This document shows positions 1-44,073 of a DNA stretch of 64,000 nt, piece after piece. Origin of the DNA: Thamnaconus septentrionalis (Eukaryota; Chordata; Actinopteri; Tetraodontiformes; Monacanthidae); NCBI GenBank assembly GCA_009823395.1, contig CM020513.1:10621501-10685500 (forward strand), written 5' to 3'. Each line of letters starts with the position of its first letter. Positions within the stretch are counted from its first letter, which is position 1. Position numbers and translations under genes: made by a program. The notes below the pieces were generated by a model. The model saw only the letters and a program-made list of their open reading frames with translations. It was not told the origin of the DNA and ran no database searches.

Positions 1-859
1 ACAACTTTCTGTCTATTTGCTGGCTGGCCCTGTCATGTCTCTTTGTCTCCGCCATTAATATCGCCACGTTATCTTTCCTCCCTCAAATTGCTTCCCTTTG
101 CTCGGACGCCGTCCCATTGCGATTCCGCCGTCATTCCTGGCTAACGACTTCCTGCTTATAGCCAGTTATAGAATATAAAGAGTGTTAATGTAAATCGCGC
201 GTTGTCGACATGTGATCAGTGGCCAGTGTTTTAATATACGCAACGTCATTATGTAATTTAATTACAAAATAAAGATAAATGTAATCAGTTGCATTACTTG
301 AAAAATGTCTAATTAAATGACAGTTACTTGCGGAATTATTCATGATTACAATTTTAATAACATCTGAAAAAATTAAATGAAAAAAATACATTTTCAGGGG
401 CTTCATTGAGTGCTAGATTTAATGTTAAATGGTTGGTGGAGCAGGCATATCTTTGCAGAAATGTGATTAATTTTGCTGATTTAAAAAATAGGTTATGCTG
501 CCCTGATTTTGTATCTCAGAATGATGTCACAGTAAGAAGAGGTACTGAAGTTTGACCTTGTTTTGAATGTTATTTTTGTCGTTGTTTTGACTACTACTGA
601 AAACTTCATGTCTAAACAGTCGAGAACATTTATTCAAAATTCAGAAAAGTAATCACAATTTAATAAAAATGCAATTAGTAATTGAAATAGTTACACTACC
701 ATTGCATTTTCAATGGAGTAACTTGTAATTGTCACCAAATACATTTTCAAAGTGATCTTCGCAACGCTGTCGGTGGGGTGACAGAATCTTGCACTCTCCA
801 CAGTGGCGCTCAACATCTTTCCCTGACGGCCCTCCGTCTTCTCTCCTCCTACCTTGAAG
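1..859. other. Intron sequence upstream of the first visible exon
   Basis: AT-rich DNA without a recognisable exon. Most of it (224-769) is a transposon-like element. Confidence 0.6.
224..769. mobile_element. hAT-like non-autonomous element
   Basis: It begins CAGTGTTTTAATA and ends TTCGCAACGCTG, imperfect inverted termini of the fish CAGTGTTGGG type. Inside it has the AT-rich TAATTACAAA / GTAATCAGTTGCATTAC style of that family. Flanking octamers tcagtggc and tcggtggg match at 6 of 8 positions, consistent with an old 8-bp target duplication. No transposase is visible. Confidence 0.6.
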
Positions 860-32180
<31,321 letters not shown>

Positions 32181-32585
32181 GGATTCCAGTCGGGAGACGA
32201 TTACGTGTGAAATACTCTGACTGGGTCCGTGTGAAGTCTGCTGTTAATGTACTGTATTGATGACACTTTGAACACTTCAGTTCTTTGATATACAAAACAT
32301 GTTTACCGATGAATGACCAGATGTGATGTATTGTTTACTCGGCGTTGCACTTGTACAGCGTCGCACCGCGCGGACGCGTCCTTTTTTCCAGGCGACTCAT
32401 TTCATAAAGACGCAAAATGGGCACAGCGAGACACGTGATGGGGCTAAATGAGCTCCCTGCGAAGGAACTGGACCGTCTCTTTTGCTCTTAATGACTCATG
32501 AAATCATTTATGTTGCAAATTGAATTTTTGGTTTCATTTGTATTATCAATTTCCTTTCAAATAAATGATTATCTTTGATAATATT
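32181..32585 (+). other. 3' UTR of the cadherin gene
   Basis: The sequence after the stop codon is mostly unique and becomes AT-rich, reaching a canonical AATAAA at 32560-32565. The cleavage site would be about 15-25 bp further on. The end is inferred. Confidence 0.65.
32560..32565 (+). terminator. Polyadenylation signal AATAAA
   Basis: A canonical hexamer sits in an AT-rich context 380 bp after the cadherin stop codon. Confidence 0.65.
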
Positions 32586-32694
32586 CCAGGCCCAGTCTGT
32601 TTCTAAAAACGAGTTTGCCCAATGATAGAGCTGGGCATATCAATACACATATTCAGATTTAGAAATAGTTTACAAATACATCCTTTTTTTTTTA

Positions 32695-34620
32695 GGAGAA
32701 GTTGAGCTGCCTTGAGCATGAATCGAAACTTGGGTCTCTCATTTGCCAGTCTGTGGTCTCATCCACGAAAGGATAAGTCAAAAAACGAAAACAAAAAACT
32801 TTTAACCAGCTGCCTCAAGCAGGAATTGAACTCAGGTCTCCCACCCCACAGGCAGTAGCCCAACACAATGAGCTATCCTCTAAGCTGCCAAGTGTACGGT
32901 ATAGAAGTACACAAGCATCTCTATAGAAGAACACATAAGATATTTTTAAGTAAGGTTGCCTGGAGGAGGAATTGAGCCTCTGGTCAGCCACAACACAACC
33001 AACAGTTCAGCCCACTGAGTGATGCTCTCCTCTTGATTGAGGACTGCAGAGGTATATACATACCCCGATCATGCACATATAAGATAGATAAGCACAGATT
33101 CTTCACCTCAAACAGATTCAAAATCTCAACATGTCCAAAAATCGCAACAAATAACACTATTGTAGCCGACAGAAGTTGCATGCACCGGCGTACAAAAATA
33201 AATAAATAATAATTATAAAAACCAGGCAACAGGTGTGCGTCTTTTCTTTGAGGTGGTTTAATGGCAGGCAACAAAAAGAAAAAATGCCTTCTTCAAAAGT
33301 AATAAAACTAAAAATAAAATAAAAAAGTATAACCAAAAGAAATGTCAGTGGCTGTAGAGTGAAAAACAGATTTTAAAAAAAAAGAGAAAATCCAAACACA
33401 CAAAAAAGAGAAAATCCAACCACATCATAAAACCTAGAAACAAACATATATCAATAAATAAAATAAAATAACTTACACTGACTGAATCACTTGCTGATAC
33501 TTGATCCACTCGACAGTCACCTTTAACTGAAATATTATCCGCTTAATGTGTGATATTCAGTCACGCTTAACTTCTGCCATTAGCATAGCATTCATACACG
33601 TGGCTACACACTGAAACCTTAATATTTATGTATATTTACGATGGCCGCACTGGCTTTACGTTAAATCCTCACGACTGGGCGAACACATGGCACAATTCTG
33701 CACGTCCGTGACCAAACTCTATTCCTTACTCGTGTGTAAAGAAAAACGTCGAAGAAGAATGAAGGAATACGAAGAACTCACACGCACTCGCACCTGGCGG
33801 AACAATAGACTGCCGCCTGGTGGCAGCCGTCCAAAATGACATAATGAAATATAACGGAGAACCCGTTTTACCACAAAGTTACACTATAAACTGACGGTTT
33901 TTTTGGACGGTAGAAGGAGGGGTTAAAGAAAACTAAAGTCCAAGATCAGCCCGAACATGTGTGAAAACTGAAGAATTAACATATTATAATTGGTCTTTTT
34001 TTTTTTTTTTTGGGGGGGTGGCAAAAAATAACATTAACATTTCTTTAAACAGCTTGAAACTCAGCCAAATGACCGTGCCATGATAGTTTCGCATGAGACA
34101 AAGTGGTACAATGCAAAATGTCAACATGTCCAAAAAATGTGAAAACATCAACATCCTACAGTCTTCTGGAGCAGGAATCAAACCAAGGTCTCCCACATGG
34201 CAGTCAGTGGTTTATCCAACTGTGCTATCCATCCCTCTTGTCAGGGGGCTGCAGAGGTGTATAAGTATCTCAAGCATATATAGATGGGAATAAAAAACTA
34301 TTGTTGGCAAAATTCACTTGTCTCAAGCACAAACTGAACCCAGGGCTCCCGCACCACAGTCTGCAGTCTAGCCCCATGAGCTATCCTGAATGTTTCACTG
34401 GGAAGGGTTTAGAACCTTACAATTATCTCTGAGAAAAACACACTGGAAAAACTCTTATGGAGATGTTCTGTTGCATGGAGCAGGATTCAAAGCTGGGCCT
34501 CTCACATGACAGCCAGGCTTGACATTGGACTGCATAGGTATATCAATATCACAATCTTTTATAGACAGCGGGTTTAGCCCACTGAGCTATACATTCCTCT
34601 TGATTGAGGACTGCAGAGGT
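32695..34620 (-). repeat. Array of degenerate tRNA-like units
   Basis: At least six related units read on the minus strand at about 32700-32770, 32815-32880, 32955-33020, 34160-34232, 34318-34388 and 34470-34590 (the last is interrupted). The clearest (34160-34232) gives GGATGGATAGCACAGTTGGA (A-box-like) and later GAGACCTTGGTTTGATTCC (B-box-like), spaced as in a tRNA. Between units, TTGATTGAGGACTGCAGAGG and CTCAACATGTCCAAAA recur. Units differ too much to be functional tRNA genes. It may be a tRNA-derived SINE head amplified in tandem, but I do not recognise the family. Confidence 0.6.
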
Positions 34621-34839
34621 ATGCAAGTCTCTCAGTCAAGTGTGGAATAGGCACAAAATCTTAATATTAGGTAAATTCCACTTTTCCCAAACGGGAATTA
34701 AAATAGAAACTCCAGTAATAGGGTCTCGCCTTCACAAATTACTTTTTTATCTCCAAAACTACCAAGAAAGAGGTGAAACACTTGAGGCCGTCACAGACCT
34801 TCACTTGTCAGCGCTGAAGACGGCCTAGTGGTGATCAAT

Positions 34840-35060
34840 GCTGACTCCCAACCATCAAAATAAACAGTCCCAACATCAGCCCCAAACACAGAGGGAAGAC
34901 TGTTCTATGATAGCTGAGGATGAAATTTGAAGAAAGAGCACAAATTCTCAACAATAACTTATCAACCATTAAATTAAAAGACTCAGATCGGCCCTAAACT
35001 TGCAGGGAAGACTGTTCTATGATAGTGTAGCATGAAAAAGAGTTGAAAGAATGCAAAATC
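34840..35060. repeat. Diverged direct repeat
   Basis: GGGAAGACTGTTCTATGATA occurs at about 34891 and 35009 with similar flanks (ATCAGCCCCAAAC / ATCGGCCCTAAAC before; GAT/CATGAA after), a copy spacing of about 118 bp. Related words occur in the tRNA-like array, so this may be its continuation. Confidence 0.6.
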
Positions 35061-36364
35061 TCAAAATTGTTTGCAAAAAAAAAAAAAAAAAATCACAAAA
35101 GTAATACAACACACTGTCATTTTTGTTTGTTTTTGAAAATGCTTCACGACTCGATTTGGTCTGAAATGTTCAGCGGACAAACGCAAAGTCATATTTTATT
35201 TACCTTCACACGAATCGCCTCGCCGTGCATTTCCAATTTCCGCGCTCAGGAAGATGGAAATCGTGACCGAGAAATGAACCGCAACAGCTGCTCATCACAA
35301 GCACGACCAGGAACAGGAAGCGCTGATAAGAAAAGCAAAGTCAATTGACAGTTTAATCATTCGCAATCGCAGCCTGCGGCCTCCTGACCCCAGCCCGCGC
35401 GAGGCTCGCTGAACTTAGAAAGTCTGAGGGTTCCCAGCAGGTTCTCCCACACCATTTTAATTAGCCAGAATTACTGCAGTTAAACAGCTGTGACACTGGA
35501 GCGGGCCGCAGGGGGAGGCACGCCGGGCCGCTGCGTGCTACCTCTCACCCTGCAGTCCGTCTTTACACCCACACCATCAATGCGTCAGAGCAGAGAGGCA
35601 GAGAGCTTCTCGGTTTTTAATGTAGATTTATTTATCATTGATGCGAGTCGTTGGGGGAGCAGATGCGTGCAGCTGCAGCCAGTAGTACTACAGCAGAGTT
35701 CCTGCTCGTCTCGGTGGTCCTCGGCCTTGTCAATAACTGTTGATTTTTGAGTAAAAAAATAAGACATAAAAATTAAAAAAAAAAAAAAAAAAAAATCTCT
35801 GAAGCATTTTTGCGTGAATGCACACTGCCATCTATTGGCGAGCTGGTGCCACTGCAGCGGATGACGCCAACGACCTCATTAATATCATTATTTATTATTT
35901 CGAGCCGTTCCCCTCCACCGCAGACAGAGGCTGGATTCCCTGCTGTGGGATTTAAATGCCCTTGAACGAGTTCATGTTTGTTTTGGTCCTAATGATTTTG
36001 CAATTTAGCTCTAGTTTTTTTTTTTAATCAAATTTTATTAAAAAGTCGTCCGAGCTCTGTTCGCCTTGATGCGCGCCCATTCAAAAATGCAAATTCCATC
36101 CACACTGCAACCTTTCTACACCGATTTTGCAGCGAACCCCTGGGGTTACGGTGTTTTTTTTTTTACTCTGAGTAAACAACACTGGGCTAAAATTAAACTC
36201 CATGCGTCTCTGTCTCCAGGCTTCATTAAAGGGAGAGTGCTGAGTTCTGCACACCCTGCGGACCGACCGACGCAGCTCATTAGACGATGGTCTCACTTGA
36301 TGCTCCGCCAGGTGCGACTGTTAGCGAGGTTGGAGAACCAGAGCGTTGGCCTCAGCAAAATATA

Positions 36365-36365
36365 A

Positions 36366-36408
<43 letters not shown>

Positions 36409-36410
36409 AA
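36365..36410. repeat. (AAAT)n microsatellite
   Basis: About 11 AAAT/AATA units. Confidence 0.95.
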
Positions 36411-36824
36411 TATCCCATAATAAATGAGCAGTGTCCTGTCATAATTCTCCTGTTTTGCTGATGTAGTGCGCCTTTCAGCCGTTAGAGGGCACTGCAAGCC
36501 CATAAGCAGAGGCGTGATCGACTACTGAAAGAGTGTGGAATACTGTGCAAACAGTATGATGAAAATTGATGGGATCCCAGGGTCAGTTTACAAGGTTCCC
36601 GAGTCAGAGATACTATACACTTTTCTCCATCCACCACACTGAAACTGAAAACACCAGCGTGATGCAGAAAGCGCCAGAAGCCCTGATCAGCAACTTGTGC
36701 CACAGCAGACTATGAATCTATTCTTATTTCAACAACATCAAATAGCATTCATCACTGGTGATTATGTATAAAACAACGAATCATATTATAGCATGTGAAG
36801 AAAAAAATACAGGTAGTCACCTAA

Positions 36825-36836
36825 ATAGATAGATAA

Positions 36837-36881
<45 letters not shown>

Positions 36882-36882
36882 C

Positions 36883-36949
<67 letters not shown>

Positions 36950-36966
36950 CAGATAGATAGATAGAT
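36825..36966. repeat. (GATA)n microsatellite
   Basis: About 35 GATA units with two GACA variants. Confidence 0.97.
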
Positions 36967-37409
36967 ACTTGTCCGTTTGTTAGTAAAAAAAAAAAAAAAA
37001 AAAAACTGAAATTGTCTTTGACACAGCTCTAAAAAAATAAAATAAAAAATAAAAAAGCTGTGGAAATTCAACAGTTCTGTGACTCACAAATAAAATAGCT
37101 GGTTAATCCCTGAATCCAACAGAAATAATAAGGGGGATCAGGGCAGTTGGCAGTCACTGCTGTCATTTTGAGCCTTTGAAAGTAATGTGGCGCCTCACAG
37201 TCTGCAGACATCAGGTGATGCAGCCCTACAGTGAATCAACTGTAATTCATCTGTCTTCCTGCACCAGCTTGAGAGGAGAAAGAGAAGAGCCTGGAGGCCT
37301 CTGTCGAGTGCTTTTCACACTTTCAATAATGGCAAAAACGACTTGGCTGACTTTCTCTTCTGTCACTACCTTGCAGCATCGGACAAATGGACATACATTG
37401 GAGCAAAAC

Positions 37410-37440
37410 AAACAAACAAACAAACAAACAAACAAACAAA
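37410..37440. repeat. (AAAC)n microsatellite
   Basis: About eight AAAC units. Confidence 0.9.
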
Positions 37441-37908
37441 CTATTGACCTGGAACTCAGAACCTGGAACTTCAGTTGCCATTTGAAGCAAAGCACTCAAA
37501 AGAAAGGTATAAACATGGGCGTAATGTGGAGCCTTGAAAAATGAATATTCGTGTCGTGGAAACTTCCCACTGATGGCTTTCAATCGAACACAGCTGCACC
37601 GCGTCAGGCTTCTTGAACGGTGCGTCAGAGAGGAAGGAGGTGGGGGGCATGAGGTGAATCGCTGCACACTCTTCCGACACACACACACACACAGCGACAC
37701 AGCGGACCGCCGCCGCCCTTGTCGTGCAGGCTGCGTCACTCTGTCACAAGACGTGTCCCACATTTGCCGCCGCCGTCGCCGGCCGCCAGGACGAGCGCGT
37801 CTGTCAGGAGAGCTGACACGCACGCCACTTTACTTGGCGACTGACAGAGGGCCGCGCCACGCTGTCACTTCTCCCAGAGCCGTCGCCCGAGGATAAACAC
37901 GGACGGGC

Positions 37909-37944
<36 letters not shown>
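37909..37944. repeat. (CA)n microsatellite
   Basis: About 17 CA units. Confidence 0.95.
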
Positions 37945-37947
<3 letters not shown>

Positions 37948-38362
37948 AATAACAGAAGCGCAAACAGAGCCGGAGTCTCGGGGAGTGAGTGACGGACTGA
38001 CTGACAGCTCGGCTGGATGACCCTCCCCGGGACGAGGATGCTGCGGCTCCGTGTCACGACTCATTCGCACAATCTCCAGCTGTCACATCAAACACTCAGC
38101 CGGCCCCGCCCATCCCGGATCACGCCCCCTCCTTCTCCTCCTCCTCCCCCCCTCCTTCTCCTCCTACTCCTCCTCCACGCGCCATGGAGATCTCATCAGC
38201 GACGCATCCTGTGGCACTGACGCAGCGCATCGTCCTAAATCCTGATGGTTCATGCGTCAAGTGCTCTGATGCTGTCGGTCAGGCTTTGAGGTTTGAAAAA
38301 TGTAATGAACGTCGGCGCGAACGGACAAAGAAGCGAGAAAGAAAGCAAGAAATGTAGTGCTT

Positions 38363-38397
38363 TTTGTTTGTTTGTTTGTTTGTTTGTTTGTTTGTTT
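38363..38397. repeat. (TTTG)n microsatellite
   Basis: About nine TTTG units. Confidence 0.93.
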
Positions 38398-38784
38398 AAA
38401 TCAGAAGAGATGTTCTGGCTCTGAACCAGTGACCTTGTGCATTTTTCTCAAAAGGTGAAGTCAGCTTCAGCATGGGTCAAGTTTCCACAATTGAAATTTT
38501 AACCGTAGGCAAAGTCACATTAACTGGTGTCCCATTGTTGCTCTGCTAGTTGGCATTAATCAATGGTTTTGACCTAAGTGGTTGGATAAAGACGGACATT
38601 TCTGACTCCTACGAGGATTAAAGTTGTGAAGGTGTCCTGGTCAGTTAATAATTACATTTCCCATGATGATGCAAAATGATTAGTTAGGGACTGAGCCCCA
38701 GCGATAAGATCAGCTCTGGAACAGAGCAAGTCTATTGCAAGGGTGAAATTGAAATTGTAATGTTTATTATTCCCTTGCACAATT

Positions 38785-38852
38785 TTGGGGGTTGGGGCTG
38801 GGTCTAGGGTTAGGTCTAGGGTTAGGACTGGGGTTAGGTTTGGGTTTGGGTT
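38785..38852. repeat. Telomere-like imperfect repeat
   Basis: Degenerate GGGTTAGGTCTAGGGTTAGG type units, then GGTTTGGGTTTGGGTTT. Only about 60 bp and impure. Confidence 0.6.
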
Positions 38853-40346
38853 TATGTTCTCACGCTGCTACTTCTGTAAATACACCGTGACTCTGGCCTT
38901 CTTTTTCTTCTTCTTCTTCTTGTTCTGGCTTCGGGGACTGAATTAAAGCTTCAACTTTTGTCTAATTTGTTTGAATTTGTTCTAAAACTTTACTTCACTT
39001 GCAAAAAGCCACAATGAACAGTAAGCATAGTAAACAATTAAAGGCATCCTCTGTGAATTCTGAAAAATGGTTCAAGAGATGTAAAGCTGTACAACCAGTG
39101 AGTGTCTCTCTTTACCTGAAGTACCTGAAGAAACTGTGTTGAAATTGATTTTCTATTTGCCATCACTCTCCCTTCTGCACCTGCATATTTTGAAATTTGA
39201 CTTAATATTGAAACAGAGGGCCTCTTCTGGGTCTCACATCAAAACATCTTAAACCAATACCGACAATTTTAATAAATCTAGCACAACTGTGGAGCTTTTA
39301 ATGATCCAGTTGGACCTCGAAGTAGAGAAATCAATTTGAGTGTGCAGGAGGAGTTTAAAGGAAACAGTCCAAACTCTATTTAAGAAACTCATAGGTATTA
39401 CTTCTACGACCTTTGCTTTTTCAACTCAAAGTGATTAAAACACTGGGCAGTTTTACTGTGATGCAGCTTCAGGTAGCACTAGATTTTTATTTTATTTTAC
39501 TATTAGTAAAAGGTGTTCACATCCTCGCAAAACAAGACATTAATAATCTGTTTTAATTGTTATTAATCTAGCCTGTCACTTAACTCACTAGAAATAAGAG
39601 AGGTCCATCATTATTTATTTTGACCATTGAGGTGCGTTGGTCCTCTGGGCCTTTGCTGCTTAACATTTTTGAAAAGTGTGTGATGTCACAAAGGGCACTG
39701 ATACCTTTCCGAACGATATGATCAGATTTTGTGATGTTAAAACATGGCTGCTTTTAGTTTTACTCTGCCGCTTGGATTGATTTTTAATTGCGTATTCCAT
39801 TTGTGATTGCTTCCACGAGGATGATGACAGTTTGTAATTTTCTTTCAGTTTCACTACATTAGTTTTATGAAGGTCTTAATCACGCTTCCAGTATTATCCT
39901 AACAGAGATGAAAATACAACTTACACAAAGTGGATTGGCTGAATTGGTGCAGCTGCTCTTTTCCAACTGTTTGCACATGTTAACACAACAGGAGTTCATT
40001 TTTCAAAATTGATTTGTTTATTTTGAACCTGCAGTGTTTGGACCAAAGTACGGAGTTCGAGGACCTCGGGGGGCCAAGATGTCGTCACTTAGTTTAGGAC
40101 AGCACATGGTGATGACACACTGTGAAACACTGAAATTGTTTTTTTATAAATATATTTATTTATTGGGCCCCCTATCGTGGTGAGTTCACGCACCGCTAGT
40201 TCCTTTAGGGAGTTCGTAAACAGCCACCGCAGCTCAAGGTATGACTGGAGCAAAAACATACAGCGCTTCAAATGAAACCACGTTGTTTGAGTCATTCTAC
40301 GCAGTGTTTCAGAGTTGCAAACAGAGCTGCCGCTGTTGAAAGCCTG

Positions 40347-40593
40347 AAAGGTCCAGTGTGTAAAATTTGGTTTGATTTATGAATTTTACTGCCCATAAAT
40401 ACATTAATAAAAGTGTAAGCTCGCAGTACAATAAAAGTAAATTGGCTTTCCTACCCTTAGAACTGTTCTCATATATACATGAGAATATACAGAGTATTTA
40501 AGGAAGTCTGCCTGACCTGCCTTAATACAAAAGGTGCCCTCAGGTGTGCTTCCTTAAGCACCAGGCTTCCTTAAAAATTTCACACACCTAAAA
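40347..40593. mobile_element. GGTCCAGTGTGT-type MITE, copy 2
   Basis: Starts AAAGGTCCAGTGTGTAAAAT and contains CTCGCAGTACAATAAAAGTA, nearly identical to the reverse complement of copy 1 at 20722-21162. The far end is approximate (TTTCACACACC). Confidence 0.75.
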
Positions 40594-43500
40594 GTGGGAT
40601 GAGGGTGGTTTGGTGGGAAAGGCCATGTCAAAGGAGGGCTGAGATGACATGTGGTTTTTATTTGGTGTTATGTTTGTTTGTTTGATTATCAATTAAAGGG
40701 TGTGGAATTATCTAGAATGGCTGAGCAAGAAATGTTTGTTGGCATAAAGGATGTTTTTGTAGTCAGAAGGTGGTTGATACAGGTTGAGGAGCTTGTTAGT
40801 CTGAGGGTGGTGGCTAAGCCGGATGTGAAATAATGCTTCATTTATTTATTTTTTATTATTATTTTTGTTGAGTCTGAATGTCAGGTTTTGTTGTTGTTTG
40901 TTAATAAAGACGCAGAAATGTTCAAACAAAACCATCGTGTCACTGTTTTTCGACTTTCTTCACTGCCTTTTTAGCAACCGCGACAGAAACTCACAACGCA
41001 GTGCTCGAGGCCAACACTTAAAACTGGGGTCAAACGTTTTAGTTTCCAGCCTTCGAATGCACTGCCAGAGGCCCCAAGGCGCGCTTTCCCCAACATGCAG
41101 TACCCGCTGCTCACCCACAGGTGGCACACCCGAGCTGTGACTCACGCCGCTGACCTCACATCCCTCGGTTTTTCCACTCCGGTCTCTTTGATGCCCCCCA
41201 CCGAGTCCCCGCGCGCTGTTGCAAGGATGCACCTCGCCACCTCCAACAAACGGCCTGGATGCAGTTTATCATTGACTATAGCGGGAGCGTCTAATGGCAC
41301 GATGCTGATGGATTCCACAAGCAGCTGGTTTATCGATCCCTGTCCTCAGCCGAGCTGCGAATGATCAAAAAAAAAAAAAAGTTGCAGTTTCCCCTGGAAG
41401 ATCACCTTCTCACACAAGTATCCCCTCCGCCAAGTTGCAAATGGCTGTGGTTCTGCACCGGCTGATGACTCTGAGGCGATAATTGATTGAATATTTGAGG
41501 GGGGGGGGGTAGCTGGGAGGGGCGATTACATCCCCCATTGAAGAGGTTCGCCACGCTGGATGCGGCCATCTGAGGCTGTCAAGGACTTTGCGCATCCATC
41601 ATGGAGGCAGAGAGGCCTGAGAACGGCAGCGGCGGAGAGGAAGAGGGGCGCAAGCAGAGGGCGTCTGACAGATGGGCTTAGTGAGTGAATCATTGACAGG
41701 GGGGGGGCGGCCTGCTAGCCGATGCCGCTTCCATCAATAGCTCAAAGCCTCGGTGATGAATTACTGCAGACAAACAATTGCTGAGCTAGCAAATGTGTTT
41801 TTAACAAAGCCAGGTGATGATGTCGCCGCCCCCCCCAGGGTTTCAGACGTGGCGGCGGGGGGGGGGAGATGCGCAGGCCGCCCACGCGCGTTTTCATCTC
41901 GGTGCGCAAGACGGCACTAAAACACATCTGCTAGCTTTAAAAAAAAATTTATCCTCGACGCCCAGCGACTGATTTTTTTACTCATGCTGCAGTGTCCATC
42001 CGTCTCTCGGCGCAGCCTCGGAGGCACGGAAGCAGCCCAGCACATTAAATGCAAACACTTCATGAAGCTGTGACCAGAGGGTTACTTTCATCTTTCAAGA
42101 AACCGATTGAAAGGTTGTATTTTTGCAAAAAATAAAACCCTCAAATGCTGTTTACCTCTCTAAAAGCTACACACAGGTTTAGACTCTCGATTAATTACTC
42201 TTTAAATGTCTTCCCCCCGACATCATTTTGTTATGTGTTCTAGGTTTTTCTTTTTTCAATTCCAGTTAGCCGCAGCTGCCTCATCTAAACAGCCTGTCCT
42301 TGCCCACCGCGGGACTTTGTTACACTTCACTGTAAACAGACTCAGCTGCAATCAAGAATTGCGGGACCTTGCGCTGTTCACACACATTTGTCTGTTCTCA
42401 AACCGCGGCTGGAATCGAACGACTCATTAGTCCGCTAACTACTCCACCAGAAATAATAAAACGGCAACAAAGTCGTTTCGCAAAACCCCCCCCAAAAAAA
42501 AACAAAACTTTGGCCCGGTTAGAAACTTTCTGCAGCCTGGAGGATGTTAACACCTCCCTTTTTTCTAACTAATCCTCCCCTCTTGCTCTCCCCCCCGCGT
42601 GTCTCCTCCTCCTCCCTATTACCGCAGACAGAGCTCCGCCAGGTGCTGCTGCTGGAAACAATGGCCGGCCCATACAGGGATCAATGCCAGGCCACTGATG
42701 GGCTCTCATTCCTTCACCGGCAGACGTGATAAATGACACGGCCCATATGTTTCAACAGCCCCGACTCTTGCCGCCAGCCTCCTTTGTCTCCACATCTGAG
42801 GGGACTCGCGGCGTGAGAAGTGCGAGGAGCACAAACGCACACACAAATTAAGAGTCGTGCATGATGACATTTGTTGAAAGGACAGAATACTTTCCAATGT
42901 CTTTTCCTGCCCGACGATTCTCGCTAATTTTGCTACAAATTGCCGCTGTTTACAACACAGCCGCCCGGAAAGTGCCTCTTTTTCGAAGAAGTGTGCAAGG
43001 CGCGTCACCCCGTGCGCCCTCCTCTCTTTTTCCGCGGGCCTCCTCTCTCCGCTCGTCTCCCTGGCAGCGGGTAAATCCTGATGTCTGTACAGGTAGCAGC
43101 GCTCTGGCCCCTGCCTGCCGCGTTCCCAGGTGCCTTGTCAGCTGTCAGAGGCGTCCGACAGCAGGACAGGGTGGGGGGTTGTGGGGGGGGGGGGTGGCAT
43201 GACCAGCGGGCCGGGCCATGTTGGACGGGTCAGCCGTCAGCGTCGCGGACAGACAGGCATGTGGCAGTGATCTCCCCGTGACAGGCTGTCAGAGCCGTCG
43301 GGAGAGAGCCACCAGCCTGCGCCGCTGCCCCCCCGACCACCCCTCCCCCATCCCCCACCCAAACACCACCCCCTCCCCCACTGTCATCCCACCTGACTGC
43401 AGACGGGGGAGGGGAGGCTCCTGAATCCCCAACTTGGCATGCAGGCTCCTGCGCGTCCTCCTCCTCCTCCTCCTCATACCCCCTCCCCCCCCCCCGCTGG

Positions 43501-43890
43501 TCCTGCAGCACAACCACAAGCGTGCACGGCCCGCTCCTGGACCGCTTCACCTGTAGGGCAGGGTGCACCCGGGTGCAACCACTTATTTTTTCACGGCATT
43601 GCGGCGTACACCCACTTCTCAAACGTACGGTGGCCAACAAGGGCCAAACACAATACCTGATGCGCCTTGGTTGGCGAAAACAGCCGCAGGTGTGGAAACG
43701 ATGCAAATTAACAAACGGAAGTCTAAACAAGGTACAAAAAGAGGATCGTGGTGCAAAGGAAAGAAAATGTGCTGCAGGACATAAAGACATAGACTTCATC
43801 ATCAAATGCGCTGCAAACAGAGAAGCGATGCAAAACACAACACATGCAAATGAAATAAAAGTGCAGAATTAAGCAGTGAATACAACGGAA
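40594..43890. other. Intergenic stretch without a recognised gene
   Basis: Unique sequence with G-rich runs near 41500, 41700 and 43170, C-rich runs near 41829, 42590 and 43370-43495. A non-repetitive block at 42690-42970 could be regulatory. No exon with plausible homology was found. Confidence 0.65.
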
Positions 43891-43900
43891 GTGCTCCAAA

Positions 43901-43915
43901 CCAGCAGGGGGCGCT
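43901..43915 (+). promoter_or_regulatory. CTCF-like motif in MITE arm
   Basis: CCAGCAGGGGGCGCT fits the CTCF core consensus. Binding is inferred. Confidence 0.4.
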
Positions 43916-44073
43916 CTTAGCGGAACAGCGGCTGACTAGAAAGTTTCTATTCGAAACTGGCGTAAAATATGCTGAAATGAAAGTCACATTAGCGTGCTAA
44001 GCCGTACCTTCCAGCTGTTGTTTGAAGCACCGTCAGTCAGCTGTTCCGCTGAGAGCGAGCGCCCCCTGCGTTG
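43901..44073. mobile_element. Palindromic MITE with CTCF-like arms
   Basis: The left arm CAGGGGGCGCTCTTAGCGGA and onward (GGCTGACT) is inverted at 44035-44073 (AGTCAGCTGTTCCGCTGAGA, then GCGCCCCCTGC). Each arm holds a CAGGGGGCGCT word. The short unique loop has no coding frame. Confidence 0.65.

Larger units (their letters stand above)
35061..40346. other. Intergenic stretch without a recognised gene
   Basis: Holds poly-A tracts (35776, 36985), AAAT, GATA, AAAC, CA and TTTG microsatellites, and a GC-rich patch with CT/CCT tracts near 37690-38180. Open frames here are short and repeat-driven. Confidence 0.7.

Noticed and set aside
34160..34232. Functional tRNA gene on the minus strand
   Set aside because: A- and B-box-like words are present, but the arms do not pair well and no clean anticodon loop can be drawn; kept as a tRNA-like repeat.
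43230..43838. 202-residue open frame on the minus strand
   Set aside because: Gly/Glu-rich run is the reverse of a CCT/C-rich simple repeat; no family resemblance.
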